Below, in pieces: positions 12,761-24,681 of a stretch of 64,000 nt of DNA. How positions within the stretch are numbered: the stretch's first letter is position 1; the number at the start of each line of letters is the position of its first letter. The position numbers and the translations under genes are program-made. Origin of the DNA: Candolleomyces eurysporus (lineage: Eukaryota; Basidiomycota; Agaricomycetes; Agaricales; Psathyrellaceae); assembly GCA_027579435.1 (NCBI GenBank), contig JANBPK010000876.1, positions 1 through 64,000 on the forward strand. The letters are read 5' to 3'. A model generated the notes under the pieces. That model did not search any database. It was not told where the DNA came from and saw only the letters and a program-made list of their open reading frames with translations.

Positions 12761-13155
12761 AGCGACCGATATCCATGGTAATTGTATTTATACGGTACAT
12801 ACATCGTTCACATAATTGAATAGCAATGCCCTGAAACGGAGTGGTCCATGTTTCAAGGAAAATTCTGCGTACGTACGTTGTTGTCAGGTGCTTTGCTTTG
12901 GCAGTCCCGCTAGCAAGGACACGATGAATGTCAGAGATCTGGCGCAGGGCAACAGACAACAGACAGCACCCGATGAAGCGATGGGAAAGTGTATTTTGGG
13001 CGTGCCAAGCTGGGACATGATTGATCGAAAATGCGTGAATTCTCAGGACTTGACTGATTTTGCCAACACTCCTCATAAACTTTCCTCATGCGCTCTTGCT
13101 GACTCGTTGGCGCCCAATACCGCTGTCTGTCCGCTCTGCGCCCCCAGCCCCAGCA
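12761..13155. other. Intergenic, tail of one gene and promoter of the next
   Basis: About 395 bp between two plus-strand genes. It presumably holds the 3' UTR of the voltage-sensor gene and the promoter of the Ser/Pro-rich gene. Open frames across it are overlaps from the neighbouring coding region. I see no separate feature. Confidence 0.45.
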
Positions 13156-15736
13156 ATGGCTGCCGCCTTCGACAGCTCCTCGCGCTCCTGGTGGTCGGTG
13201 GGGAGGTCGCAATCGGGGCCAGTACCGGGATACAGTCCCGAGAAACCAAAGTCCAAGTCCAAGTCAAAGACCCTCAACACTCTCTTTGGCCTCAAATCCA
13301 AGAAGAACCCCGCCGTCGCCATCCAAGACCCTCCTTTACCCATCCAGCCCGTGCCCCCCGAACATGTTCCACAGTCCTTTGCCAACAGGCCGCCTTCAAA
13401 GTCCGTTTCCTCGGTCATTTCGAGGGCAGACTCCTTCGGTCCCCGCACTCCGTCCGATTTCCAGCCCCTCGACCGCAACCCTGCCCGCCAGTCCTTGTTG
13501 ACCCTCTCCGATGTCGATCCGTTTGCGTCGTCACGCAGCATCGGGACGGTTTCCAGCCCGTACCAGCCAACAGACCCGACACGTCTCTCGGCATACTCGA
13601 ATACTTCCTCCAACGACCACATCCACCGGAAGACCGTGGACCTTGCTTCCCAGCAGCGAACCTCATACGCCTCATCCTCCTCCCAGTCCCAAAATTACCC
13701 CAATGGGCCTGAATCTCCGCTTCCGTTATCGCCACCCCCTGCCCTGCACCCAGTCGGCAGCGCTAAAGGGAAACTCTTGAACAAGTGTGTTGCCCCATCT
13801 CTCCCTTCTCTCTTGGCTCTAACATTTCTGCAGACGTTCGGACACGGCGCTCAATGGGAGTAGGAGAACCGAAAATTCAGGACAACCGTCGCCGCTCCCA
13901 AACTCAGGGGCATCAACAAGTCGGGCCAGCTCCAACTCGTCGTCACGGCCACCCCTGCGTCCACGAGGGCTTACTGATAACGGCAGCACTCANCANGCTG
14001 GCTTTTTTGTCGATCGGCGGCCAAATATTGCGAGTGTGAAGCCGNTCGACCCACCCCAGTCATCCCCGAATGNATCTTCATCCTCCCGACCCCATCCTCG
14101 GGTTGTTATTCGACAAGCTTCCCTTCAGCATCTCAGTAGCCCGNCCCCTCCACCTACACAGAAGTTGCCACCTCCTCCCCAGTCACTGCAAGATGACCGT
14201 GCGGTAGCCTGGCCCAAGCCCCAGACCCAGAGGCCGCATACGGCAGAGTCAATCCCTTCGCCTATTTCTTTTGCTTCCGCTGCATCATTACAGGACTCGT
14301 TTCCAAGTCCGATACTGGCATCTCCTCCAACTCGAACGAGACGAATATCCGATCGCAGCACACCTAACCCCACTACCGCTGACGCCGATAGGGAGCGTTT
14401 GGCGGAGCGAAGCAAACCTTCTTTCACCCCTCTCTCACCACCATTGACACTGAAGAAGGCTATATCGCATCAATCGCTATTAAAGCGCGGCCCACTTTTT
14501 TCTTCGTCTTCTNCTACACCCAACGGACCCACTCCATCTTCCAGTCAGGAGCCGGAGAAGACTTCTCACAAGTATCTCAAATTCCCTCACCCCCGAATAC
14601 CTGTGCCTCCGCTCCCTTTGAAACATTCAAACTCTTCNGCTTCTACCCTAAATGACGCTCAAACGCCTAGCGAAAAGCGGGCGAGCTCNAGCAGNGGAAG
14701 AAAGCGGCTTTTCTCTGGTTCGAGTCTCCGACGTCCATCCACGTCTCATTCGGGCACGGGTGTGGACGAGGACAATCAATCAGTCTTCAGCATGAAGTCC
14801 GATCAGGATTTGTATCTCAACACAACTCTATTCAAGCCTTGGATCTCGACACAGCCGTCTCACCCCTCCTTTTGGGATGAAGGGACGCCTGATACCGTGC
14901 CAAATAGTCCTGTTCACGGTTTGGCAGACTTGGGCTCTCCAACCCTTGGCCGGTCAGAGCTTGTCAAAGAAGCACCACCGATTATGTTCACATCACCTAC
15001 CTTGACTCCAGGTTCACGGCAAAGAGGATTCTCTATACGTTCTTCGAGCACTGTCGCATCGATAGATTGTGATACGGACTCCGTTCTATCGGGCCTTTCA
15101 CCTCGAAGTCAGATGAGCGATCACTCCCGATTCCACAGGTCAAACACCATCACCTCTGCTCGCGGAACAAGCAACAAGCTTGATAGTTTTGTTTCCGCTT
15201 CTCCGTCGTCCACCAGGCCTAGGACCGCGTCTTCTGGAACCCCTTCTAGGAAGGTACCCGAACGGCCATCGACAGGACAACCCCTCAATCAGCCAAAATT
15301 CTCAGACCTTGCGCTCGAACAATCATTCTTCAAGTCATCCTCATCTCCACCTCCTGTTATGACTAGTCTTCCACCGCCACCTCGTCCTAAAACACGTCCA
15401 GCCATCATCACACAGCGTGAAACNTCGCCCGCAAAACCCACAGTTATCACCCTATCTGCCCCTCCAGTCAGGCGCCCGAAGCCGAAGATGAGCTTCGAGA
15501 AAGCGATACACAGACGTTCTCTCTTGAGGAAGCCATCATTTCTGGAAATTGATGATGATGACGATGACGACGAAGACGGAAATCTGATCGAAAACGGACG
15601 GGACGATGTCGTAAGGTTGTTCGACGAACCGAAGGGAAGGGACCAGTGGGACACCGACAGTAGCATGGGACCTCCTGTTAGCGCCAGCTTCCTAGATTTT
15701 GCTCGGGAGAGTTTTGACACTGTTCGAAGCGATTGA
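13156..15736 (+). CDS. Large Ser/Pro-rich, probably disordered protein, unknown
   Basis: Two exons (13156-13784 and 13834-15736) joined in phase encode about 840 residues. The start is placed at the ATG giving MAAAFDSSSRSWWSVGRSQS, preceded by non-protein-like codons. A basic patch follows (EKPKSKSKSKTLNTLFGLKS). The rest is dominated by Ser, Pro, Thr and Arg with many S/T-P and R-x-x-S sites, as in heavily phosphorylated scaffolds. Near the C-terminus there is a more ordered basic helix (MSFEKAIHRRSLLRKPSFLE), then an acidic run of Asp residues and the end SASFLDFARESFDTVRSD. No catalytic domain is visible and I do not recognise a named family. It may act in polarity or signalling, but that rests on composition alone. 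Confidence 0.65.
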
Positions 15737-16261
15737 GATGTCGGTCNATGGATTCCGANNTTCGCGATACTGGGTTTTAAAGACCAGGTGTATCAACTTC
15801 CGTGTTGTTTCTTTTAACTTGACTCACTCACATTCCCTCTTCCACTCACTCACACGCCAACCGATTTCATTTGTTGCTCATCTTGTTAGTTGTCTACTGT
15901 ATCAAACTCATATGTGTTAGTAGTAGATTGACCCCTCTCCTTTTTTCTAGTGNTACCTTCACCTAGTTTCCTCCACAATCACCCAACGCTATCGAAATTA
16001 CCGGACCTGTCCCAACTATTGTTCCATCCTTTGCTCATATTTTTTATTACTATTTACTACCCAGTTTCTGTTTATATACCTNGGCATGCCCCTCCTCATT
16101 CATTTTTACCCACATACATCGATCTACTCTCGCATCGTTCTCATTTTTTCNCATACACTCTCAGAAATACAAAGAACGGGAAACGATTAAAATTTCAAAA
16201 GTATAAAAGAGGACAAGCAATATTTCCAATCGAATCAAATTAGCCAAAGTATAGTATCTAC
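15737..16261. other. Intergenic region between convergent genes
   Basis: About 525 bp between the 3' ends of the Ser/Pro-rich gene and SLA2. It is rich in T and C tracts and AT-rich toward 16160-16260, as expected of overlapping 3' flanks. I see no coding or RNA signal. Confidence 0.5.
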
Positions 16262-19200
16262 TTAGTCTGTTTCGTCGGTATGGTATCCAGCACGCCTCAT
16301 AGCTCCCAAACGATGGCGCGCGGCTCCCAATTCCTTCTCCAACTTGAGAATCTCGACCTGCTGCTCCATCTCGCGCCTCTTGAACTCGAGAACGGCCATG
16401 TTCTTGTAATCGACTTCTTCGTCCTCGGTTTGGCGAGCAGAAATAGCCTTGACCTGCCTGACGAGTGCCTTGCAAGCTTCGGTGACGGCCTTGGCAGCAG
16501 CCTCCAGCCGCTCTTGCGTCTTGGACATGAGGTTGGCCTTGACACGCGAGGCAGCCACGAGCTGGGCAGTTGCTGCTGCCACTTCGTTGGAGGCGACGAT
16601 GAGCTGTTCGAGCGAGTGCGTTCCGGAGAGCACACCATCNGCGCTCTCAATGAGCAAGTTGGTCGCAAAGGCAACNGCTTTGGCNGCAGAGATAAGNCCC
16701 TCGGTCCAGCGGTTGTTCCGCTTGTAGAATTGCTGCATTGAGCTCGAGCCTCTTCCTTGGGCGACGATTTCTTGCTGNGACTCGGTAGCAGCCTTGATGA
16801 GGCGTCCGATGGCGTTGGTGATGGCCAAAGACGCCGAGAGGATCGAATCGTGAACTTGGAGATCGACGGCGCTGTACCTCGACGAATCCTTGGGGCGGGC
16901 CATGAGTTGCTTGAGGCGCTCTGTGGCTGCTTCGATGGCCTTGGAGGCGCTAAGCATCTCTTGCTCCACCAAATCACCAAGATCCCCGTTGGTTCGAGTA
17001 GCTTTCGAGCCTTTGGAAACCAATCCCTCAACAACCTCGGACAGCTTGGTAAGCGCCGCCTTTGTTTGACTGTTGCTCCGCATCGCGACGTCTTTACGTT
17101 GTGAAGGCTGGAGAAGATCCAACTTGTAGGATTGAAGGTTTTCGAAGAACCGAATGCCAGAGTCACCAGCNCCCCTTGCGGCGTTGATAATCTTGTCCGA
17201 AACATCGTCATCGGCTAGACGAGTAATGCCCTTGGTATTGGTGAGGACGTCGGCCAGCGATTGTGCCAACTCGTTGGAGGATTTAATGACCTCGACATGA
17301 TCACCACCAGCTTCACCGCTGAGATAGAGGTTGTAAATCATGGCAAAATCGGTCGCGTTGTTGGTAGCTTTCTCGATCATAGACAGCGTATACTCTGGTG
17401 TAGAGTTGAGGTTGCCAGCTTGAGCAGGAGACTCGAGCTCATAAATCGAGTCGTCGACTTTGTGCACGCAAGCCTGAAGAATCGAGTCTTGATATACGTT
17501 AGTAGCCGTCACGAATTTATCAATTGGCCTTAATCACCTATGATTTGATTGAGCTTCTTGCGGTTATCCAAAATGAGAGTGTCAATCTGAGCGTTGGTCG
17601 TCTCATCAGCGATTCCTCGGTCCTGAAACGATCAGTTCAACGAATGTCAATAGATGATGAGAACAAGACAAATCACCTGCTGCACTTCGGACAGCTGCTG
17701 CAGAGTGCTGTCCATGCCCTCTTGAAGAATGAGAATTTCCTGGTCCTTCTCATCTCTCAATCGCTCCAGATCGCCCGAAGCACTATCGAGTTTGCTGAGC
17801 AACTCGTCAATTTGAAGTTGCTTTCTCTAAAGCGGACATCAGCAAAAAANCCTTGAAGGAGAGCTGCACCACCTACGCTCAGGGAGTCCTCAAGCTCTGA
17901 AATCTGGCGGTTGTACCTCGACATTACGGAGGATACCTCAGTGTTTCGGGATCGCGACGAATCTTCTGCGCGTTCGTTGGCAAAGCTGAGTTCTCTGCGC
18001 AACCTCTCGATCTCCTCTTTGTGAGAGGACTTTTGTCGGTCGATCTCAAACCTCGCCCTATCGCGCTCTCTCAACATGTCGGCAAGCTCGATGTTCTTCG
18101 CCTTCAAATCACGCTCCATCCGCTCCATCTTATCCACGGCTTCCTGAGCAGAGTTGGCCTTCAGCTGATATTGCTTGAACTTGGAAAGCATGTCGAGATG
18201 CTCCGTCCGCAGCTGGCTGTAGAGCTTGGCAAGGGCCTCATATTTGTTACGCCAGAGGGTGACTTGGTCCTGGAGCTGCTTGATCAACTCGTCCTTGGCG
18301 GCCATCTGGGAGTTGAGGTGTCCGGTCATGCCATTGAGCTCGGATTCAAGGGCTTTGACACGCTAGTGGGATCTCAGCAAGAGGTTGCCTACGCATTCAG
18401 AGAAGGACTCACTCGGTCATACTGCTCCAGGAAGATTTGGTCCCTTTCATACTGGCCCCGCATAGCGAGAAGTTCGCGCTCCAGCTCTCCGGCTTGCTGT
18501 AACGCGGCCTGGTTGCTATACATCATTTGTTGTTGCATCAACTGCTCTTGGGCTAGTCTCTGTGCCTCAGCTTGTTCCAGTTGCCTCTGCTCGAATTCGC
18601 GNTGTTGCTGCTGTTCTAATTCCAGCCTTCGTCGTTCCTCAGCTTCTCGCTGGGCATTCAGGGCAGCCTGTTTGTCTTCATATTCCTTCAGCATGCGGAC
18701 CTGCTCGTCAATGTCGACTCCAGGAGTAGGGGCGGCAGGTGGAGGTGATTTCGTTTCAGTCTTCGGTCGAGCCGGGAGCTCGGGTGCCTCGCCGCTATCC
18801 ATCAGGTTGGGTGGTTCCTGCAATAATCGATGAGAAAGACTGGACGCTACCACTTGTAACTTTTACTTACTGCGCCCAACTTGGGAACGTTAATCAGTCC
18901 AGTAAGATATTTGAGGTTCGAACACTCGTAATAGAATTTGCGCAGATTGTAGTGTTGCTGGGTGAAGCGATCCTTGAGAGGTTCCAGCACCTCATTATCG
19001 TTCGTTCCTGTGCCATCAAGCATAAGCATAAGACGCTGACCGGGAGCTTATAAGAGCAATACTCACGTCGATACATTGCGCGTAGCATGCTTGTGATGAA
19101 CCGATAGATTCCCCAGCTTTCCTTCACCAGTGGAACCAAGGCTGAGATTCTGCATTCGTTGTTGTTCGAGTGCCTGAAATGAGAGAAGACCATCTTCTGG

Positions 19201-20051
19201 AACGAGTCTATTTGGTCTTGCAGTTGCATCAGATCTGAAATCGTCTCGTAACTGAAAAGTATCCCTAAAGGTGAGCAAACAGACAGGGAGAGCTTGGAAA
19301 CACTGACCCTTCATTAGGATCGTCGATCCCCTTCAGGGTCACGTATTCCTCATATTCAAATAGACCATTGAACTCTCGTCGGAGACGATGGAACCTGAGT
19401 TTGGACAGAATGAACTGCACGTATGCCTTGATTAAAGGGGCGTATCCTATCGATGATGGTGAGTGCAGCCCAGTTCATCAACGGATATTCCACCAACCTC
19501 GTGAACCATCTGCGGCTATCGTACGAGCCAGCGTTTCCAGCCACGAAGCGTGTCCTTGGGCTTCCACCAACGTCTAGAAAGGAAGATGTAGGAAGTAACA
19601 GAGGACGGAAGAAGATCGACATACGGATGGGTGACCCTCCTGCAACACCTTNTGCACCGTGATCAGTGCCTTGAAAGTCTGAATTTCATCGGAAAGTATA
19701 GGCTGTGCACGAAGACTGCTCCAAAATGAAGTTGAAGAGTGGTAGTCCCACGTATAAACGATACACTCTGGAAACTGGGGTTGAGTTCCACGTCTGAATC
19801 ACCGGCAGCCACGACGTACTGCGGACATGTTTCTGCTTGGGTGCTGACTCCTCTGGGCTGGTGGCCTTTTTAATGTTGATCACTAGTTCATGCTCTGCTT
19901 TATCCTTGTCCACTGGACGTGTTGGGTAGTGCATTTCCTCGTCGACATCGAAACCGCCACGCCCTCGCCCTGAACCGCCACTGAACCTAGTAGACAAGGA
20001 ATTTTGATGGGTTCGCGAGCCCAGNTCAGAGGCTGCACAAGAGACTTACAT
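16262..20051 (-). CDS. SLA2: Endocytic adaptor SLA2/END4 (Hip1R family)
   Basis: Links clathrin-coated membrane to actin in endocytosis and polarised growth. The N-terminal ANTH domain is seen in pieces from about 19970 down (HELVINIKKATSPEESAPKQ, then YTWDYHSS, TFKALITVHKV-like text and QEGHP). A central region has a Pro-rich linker (ELPARPKTETKSPPPAAPTP) and long Gln/Glu/Arg coiled coils. The C-terminal talin-like I/LWEQ actin-binding domain spans about 17510-16262, with ALVRQVKAISARQ, LEKELGAARHRLGAMRR and the stop at 16262. The initiation codon appears to be split by an intron: A and T at 20051-20050, intron 20049-19987 (gtaagt to ctactag), then G. This gives M-FSGGSGRGRGGFDVDEEMH. SURF1 lies divergently about 140 bp away. 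Confidence 0.93.
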
Positions 20052-20194
20052 TGTGGGCGACTTGAGAGAATTAGAGAAAGATGGTTTTACGGGATCGCAG
20101 CACTGTTCGACGGGGAGTAATCCCCAATGCTGTACCACTTGTAACTGTTATGGAAGGTGTTTACCGCCTGTTTNCCGTGCGAACTCTTGACCCA
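20052..20194. promoter_or_regulatory. Shared divergent promoter of SLA2 and SURF1
   Basis: Only about 143 bp separate the inferred initiation codons of SLA2 (-) and SURF1 (+), so both 5' UTRs and core promoters must overlap or be very short. No TATA box is obvious. Confidence 0.5.
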
Positions 20195-21226
20195 ATGTTT
20201 TCTTCCCCGTTCCGCCTCCTCCGTCGGGAGCTGCCACGATTTCCTCAGTGCCCAAGACGCCAATTTTTCTTCTGGAGATCCACGAAATCAAGCGTACCGA
20301 CGCTCTACAAGCCCCGTAAAGAACCATGGATTACTCCAACCATGGCCGTTGTCGGGATCATCCCTTTCTTTACCTTCGCCCTTGGAACGTGGCAGATGAA
20401 ACGACTCAAGTGGAAAATTGACCTCATTGACGAGCTAGATGANAAGCTGCAGTTACCACCACTGAAATTTCCAAGCAAAATCAAGTCAGTCGTCAGGTTT
20501 CTATTGAACACACCGCGTTACCAACTCACCGAGCAGCCTCTCAGTCATTCCTGAATTTGTCTTTCGCAAAGTCCTTCTGAAAGGCCACTGGGACCATGCC
20601 CATACGATGATATTCTCCCCCCGTGTACGGGAGGGTGTCCATGGTGTTCATGTCGTCACCCCACTAGTCCGGGAGAATGGCTCGACCATACTCGTGGATC
20701 GCGGATTCGTTTCAAAAGACAACCTAGAATTATTGGCTCAGAACCAACCGGAGGGCGAGGTGGAAGTACTGGGCATGATTCGTACTTCGCAACCAAGGAA
20801 CCGGTTCACTCCGGATAACGAGCCAGAGAAAGGGGTATGGTANTGGACGGATGTTGATGCTATGGCACAATATGCTGGTGGGGATGAAGCAGGCGTTCAG
20901 CCTGTTTATGTCGAACAAATATTCGGTGCGTTTCNTTCATCTTTTTCGGCCTATCTTGGCTGANGGCAAAGAACAGAGGGTCATGCCGGTGAAGCTGCAA
21001 CTCTGCTTGACAAGGGTGCTCCCATTGGGCGTGCACCAACAGTCGACCTGCGAAATTCCCATTTGTCCTATGTGATCACCTGGTACGTAGGGCGACTTAG
21101 TCTTCGTCATTCTGGTCTTGAATTTGCTGCAGGTATTCGCTATCAGCTCTCACCGCTGTTATGTTTGGTCGGGTTCTAATGCGTCGCAAGCGNTCCCCGG
21201 GGAAGAAGATGCCTCGCTTCGGATAG
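20195..21226 (+). CDS. SURF1: Cytochrome c oxidase assembly factor SURF1 (Shy1)
   Basis: Inner-mitochondrial-membrane protein needed for complex IV assembly. Exons 20195-20484, 20537-20935, 20977-21082 and 21133-21226 join in frame. The start at 20195 gives an Arg-rich presequence (MFSSPFRLLRRELPRFPQCP). The first TM segment follows (MAVVGIIPFFTFALGTWQMK) with the family hallmark G-T-W-Q. Then come the conserved PEFVFRKVLLKGHWDH, GVHVVTPLVRENGSTILVDR (G-x-x-V-x-T-P, LVDRGFV) and the C-terminal S-H-L-S-Y-V-I-T-W-Y and second TM (SALTAVMFGRVLMRRKR). An earlier in-frame ATG at 20081 would give a non-mitochondrial leader and is less likely. Confidence 0.94.
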
Positions 21227-21499
21227 ATACTCTGGTGGTTGAATTTCTGTAATATTATTATAATAGAGAATTAGACTTCCCCCACTCGCACATCTGTTGT
21301 GATTCCAAAAGCTTGTAGAGTTCTACGAGTTTAACGTTTAGCTTCGTATATAAATACCGGAAATAAATTCAGGGATAAACACGAGCTGCAATTTGATCGC
21401 TATCCCCATTTGAGGCGGACTTAAACGCTGCAGGCTCAGCTCGCCGGTGACGCGCAGGGCACAACCAACCTCCGAATTTCCTACTCTCATCCTGCGCAG

Positions 21500-24400
21500 A
21501 TGGACCGGACTGGGCTGGACTCGGACGACGATGTATTCAACCAAAGGAGAGAAGCCTCCACCTCTAATATTAACCCCTCAAGCAGCCCCGTCGCGCGCCA
21601 ACACTTTCCGTCGCCCCTCGAGGGCTCCATTGCTCGACAGTCACGACAGTACCCGGAATACTCCCAGAAATCATATGGCCTCGGATTCTCTCCACCCGTA
21701 AGGCGGGGCTCCCCACTCAATCCACAGAAAAACAGTCACAGGCGAAGTGTGCCAAGTAATGCTTCCTTACTCGATTCTCCACCTCTCAGGCACCGGCGTG
21801 TCCCCAGTCCAGGTGTCGTCGACATGGGATCCCCAAACCTAGAGCAAGATGCCAACGTCGGAGTTTTCTCTAACGAGTACGATCTAGGTAAGCGGTCAAC
21901 GGTGGTACGGTACTACTTCTTGGTGCTGACTTTTGCTTTCTCTAAGCCCATGAAGGTGGGTAATCAGAGGCGCCGTACTCTCACTTTCGCTTAACCTCCC
22001 TTCTACTGCAGACCCTCGGATATTACTCGACGTTCAACGAGCATTGAAGCTGAAAGCTCGAAGAGAAGCCAGGTTGAAGAGGGAGCAATCTGCATCGCCG
22101 CAACATGGCATTGGGACCTCGATTTCGCCTGAACTAGCCCATGCATCATGGAGATCCCGTTTGCCTGCTGTTTCTTCCCCTCCGGCATCTCCGACTCCTC
22201 CTAGGACAGCCAGTATCAGTACAACCTCTGATATCGACTTCAGCCCGGCCAAAGGGGGTCCCAGCTCCACTGACTATTCACATCCCGTGCCTACCTCTTT
22301 GGACAATGGCAAAACACTGGACTGGGGGTCTCCATATACGGACGATGACAAGAGCGACAAACGGTGGCCGTTGATAGGAAAACGGAAGGAAAGGGATAAA
22401 ATACTCCCACTCAATGCATTGGCTGAACAGCAGGAAACCATTTACAGAGGTGGGTCCCGGACGGCATGTTTGGGAGATATTTTTAACATCGGCCCCAGAG
22501 AAATTGGAGAAGATGACAACAGTCATGAGTGTTCAGACTCAACGGAAGGCTGCAATTACTCGAGAGCAACTTGGACGTCGATATAAACTGTTCTCCGAGC
22601 ACAGTCCCGCAGTCAAGAGAACAGCCTCTTCCTTTAATCTCCTTAACGTTGCTCGGTGGTACGCAGGCGTGGACACTCGTGTCAAGCAGGCAATCGAGAA
22701 GGCAGAACCCTTTTCCTGGCTCAAGCACCTCGAGAGAAATCATACGAAAGACCGCTCTGAATGGCACCTGTCGGCCTTGATCATGGAAGAGTTTTTCCAG
22801 GCGCANCTTTACTCAACAGCTACTATGCCTACTATCCCTGAAACGGCGTACCCTCTGCCAGATAGTCGCACCCCCTCCTCTCCTGCATCCCCGCCCCATA
22901 TGCCCCTTCCATCNCCCGATGCAGTCTCCTTTGAGCCGCGTCGTGATTCCGTGGATTCCTCGGGTGCACCGAACCTGCCGCTTCCAGGTACATCGACGTC
23001 GAAGANTCAAATTAAGCCAGNCAATTTCGCGAGGGAGTATCACCCTGTGTACNTCAAAGGGGATGGCTCCTCCGTCGCAGAGTCGATGTCGGACTTTTCG
23101 GATCGCGGTGTCGCAAGGGAATCACCTTTCATCGAGTCAGCCCGGAAGTCAGAGCATCCTAGCCCGAAAATCCAAGTAATTGCTGCCCGTGAACCAGGAG
23201 ACAAGANCGACCAAAGAACTGCGATTCCGGTACAAGTGAAACTACCAACTTCAAGTAAAGCTTCTGNNGGGAAGCTTCTTCAGTGAAAGAGCAGCCTGCA
23301 CCCCAATTGGTTTCTCGTGGCTCCTTGAAATCCCAACTACCTCGTCGTATTCGCGCNTCCCACCCTTCGTCCGACATCCTTAACAAGCGCTTCCCAGAGG
23401 ACAACGAATTACATCTTCGCCGCGAGTACGAAAGCAAACTCAGGTATGTGGCTTCCTTCCCCCCATGTGTGGATCGCATTCTCACATCTTNCTATANNGA
23501 ATACTCGAAGAGGCTCATGCCCACAATCACAGAACCAGGCAAATGCTNAACCGAATATCGGCTGCCGTACGAGAATACGATGCAATACAGAACGCCGCTA
23601 TGAAGACTCCCGGCATTCCGCACCTTCCCCTACCCAAGGAGCTTGTCGAGGCGTTCAGCCACGACCCTGCTGCTGTTACCGGTGCAACTCGCCGGCTAAG
23701 AGGGTGGAGAGCCGTGGAAGATATTCATCAAAGAGTTCTCCGGCAACGGCAGACGTTTAAATCCTTCCTGTCGACGCGACCCACTAAGGCGTCCGATCCA
23801 GTACAGATCCTGGACACTCCCATTTCCACGCTGATGGAAACTCTGGACGTACTCGAAACCCAGAAGGACGAAATCGTGTCGACTGCGGCAAGTTTGACTG
23901 AACTGTTGCACGAGGTCCAGGAAGTACACCGAAACGTCAAAAGGGAGTATAATACAACGGTCTCTCGTACATCCGTCGTATATCCCGAGGTAAGCAGGGA
24001 ACACTATTTTCTAATACTCTCGCTGACGGCGTGACAGCTCTCCCATATCGTCGCTTTGGAAGAGAGCTATCGGGACCAATACCAGCAGCTTTGGGACTTC
24101 GCCATGGATGCGCTGACACTGCTCCTCGATACAGTCACACCTTTCTGGCGGAACTACGGCAAGACTATTGGCGANGATGTCCGCGATTTTCTTATCATTC
24201 CTTTATACCGCAACGAATTCACCGGCGAACCCAAACGGTATCCTCTCACTGAGATACCNCAACGCTCCTTTAGCCACTGGCTCGGCCTCATACTNTTCTT
24301 CTTTCTCTCTATCGCTCTGACTTTCCTCCAGCTCAGGGCNGCCATCACGTCCTTGGGGAGCTATAGGCTGCAATGGATTCCATATGATGGCGTCCGGTGG

Positions 24401-24532
24401 ACGGCACTNCCATTCTTTTGGATAGGCATCCTGATTCTNTGGATTGCNGTTTTCTTCGAATTCTCGGTCGTTATCATGCAACTTGGAATCATCACCTGGT
24501 GGACGGGCTGGCTGATCAACGTATTTCAATAA
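21500..24532 (+). CDS. Conserved fungal protein with coiled coil and C-terminal membrane segments
   Basis: Large gene with several introns (for example after EYDL near 21886, near 22450, after KLR near 23440, and at about 23990-24036). The N-terminal half is Ser/Pro-rich with basic patches (LKLKARREARLKREQ). The middle holds a compact segment (NLLNVARWYAGVDTRVKQAI, then EWHLSALIMEEFFQA). The C-terminal half has heptad-like helices (MLNRISAAVREYDAIQ; TLDVLETQKDEIVSTAASLT), a charged DQYQQLWDFAMDALTLLLD segment and two strong membrane helices: LGLILFFFLSIALTFLQLRA and PFFWIGILILWIAVFFEFS. A third hydrophobic stretch ends at the stop. It looks like a membrane-anchored coiled-coil protein. I do not recognise its family and propose no function. 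Confidence 0.7.
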
Positions 24533-24681
24533 GTATTTTCTTTGACATTCNCCCATTCATATTCACTCGTTCTTTTATATTATTCCTTGCTCCAAGGACC
24601 CGTAGACCGACTAAGTTAAATGTATGTATTTCACAGGATATCACATTCGCAAGCTTGTANATTTACCAATCACTATCTATT

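Noticed and set aside
12816..13712. Open frame of about 300 codons overlapping the 5' part of the Ser/Pro-rich gene
   Set aside because: It is in a different frame from the clearly protein-like sequence, starts in intergenic DNA and ends without a domain.
16280..17211. Open frames on both strands overlapping the SLA2 I/LWEQ domain
   Set aside because: The minus-strand SLA2 frame matches a known domain throughout; the others are shadows of helical, Ala/Leu-rich codons.
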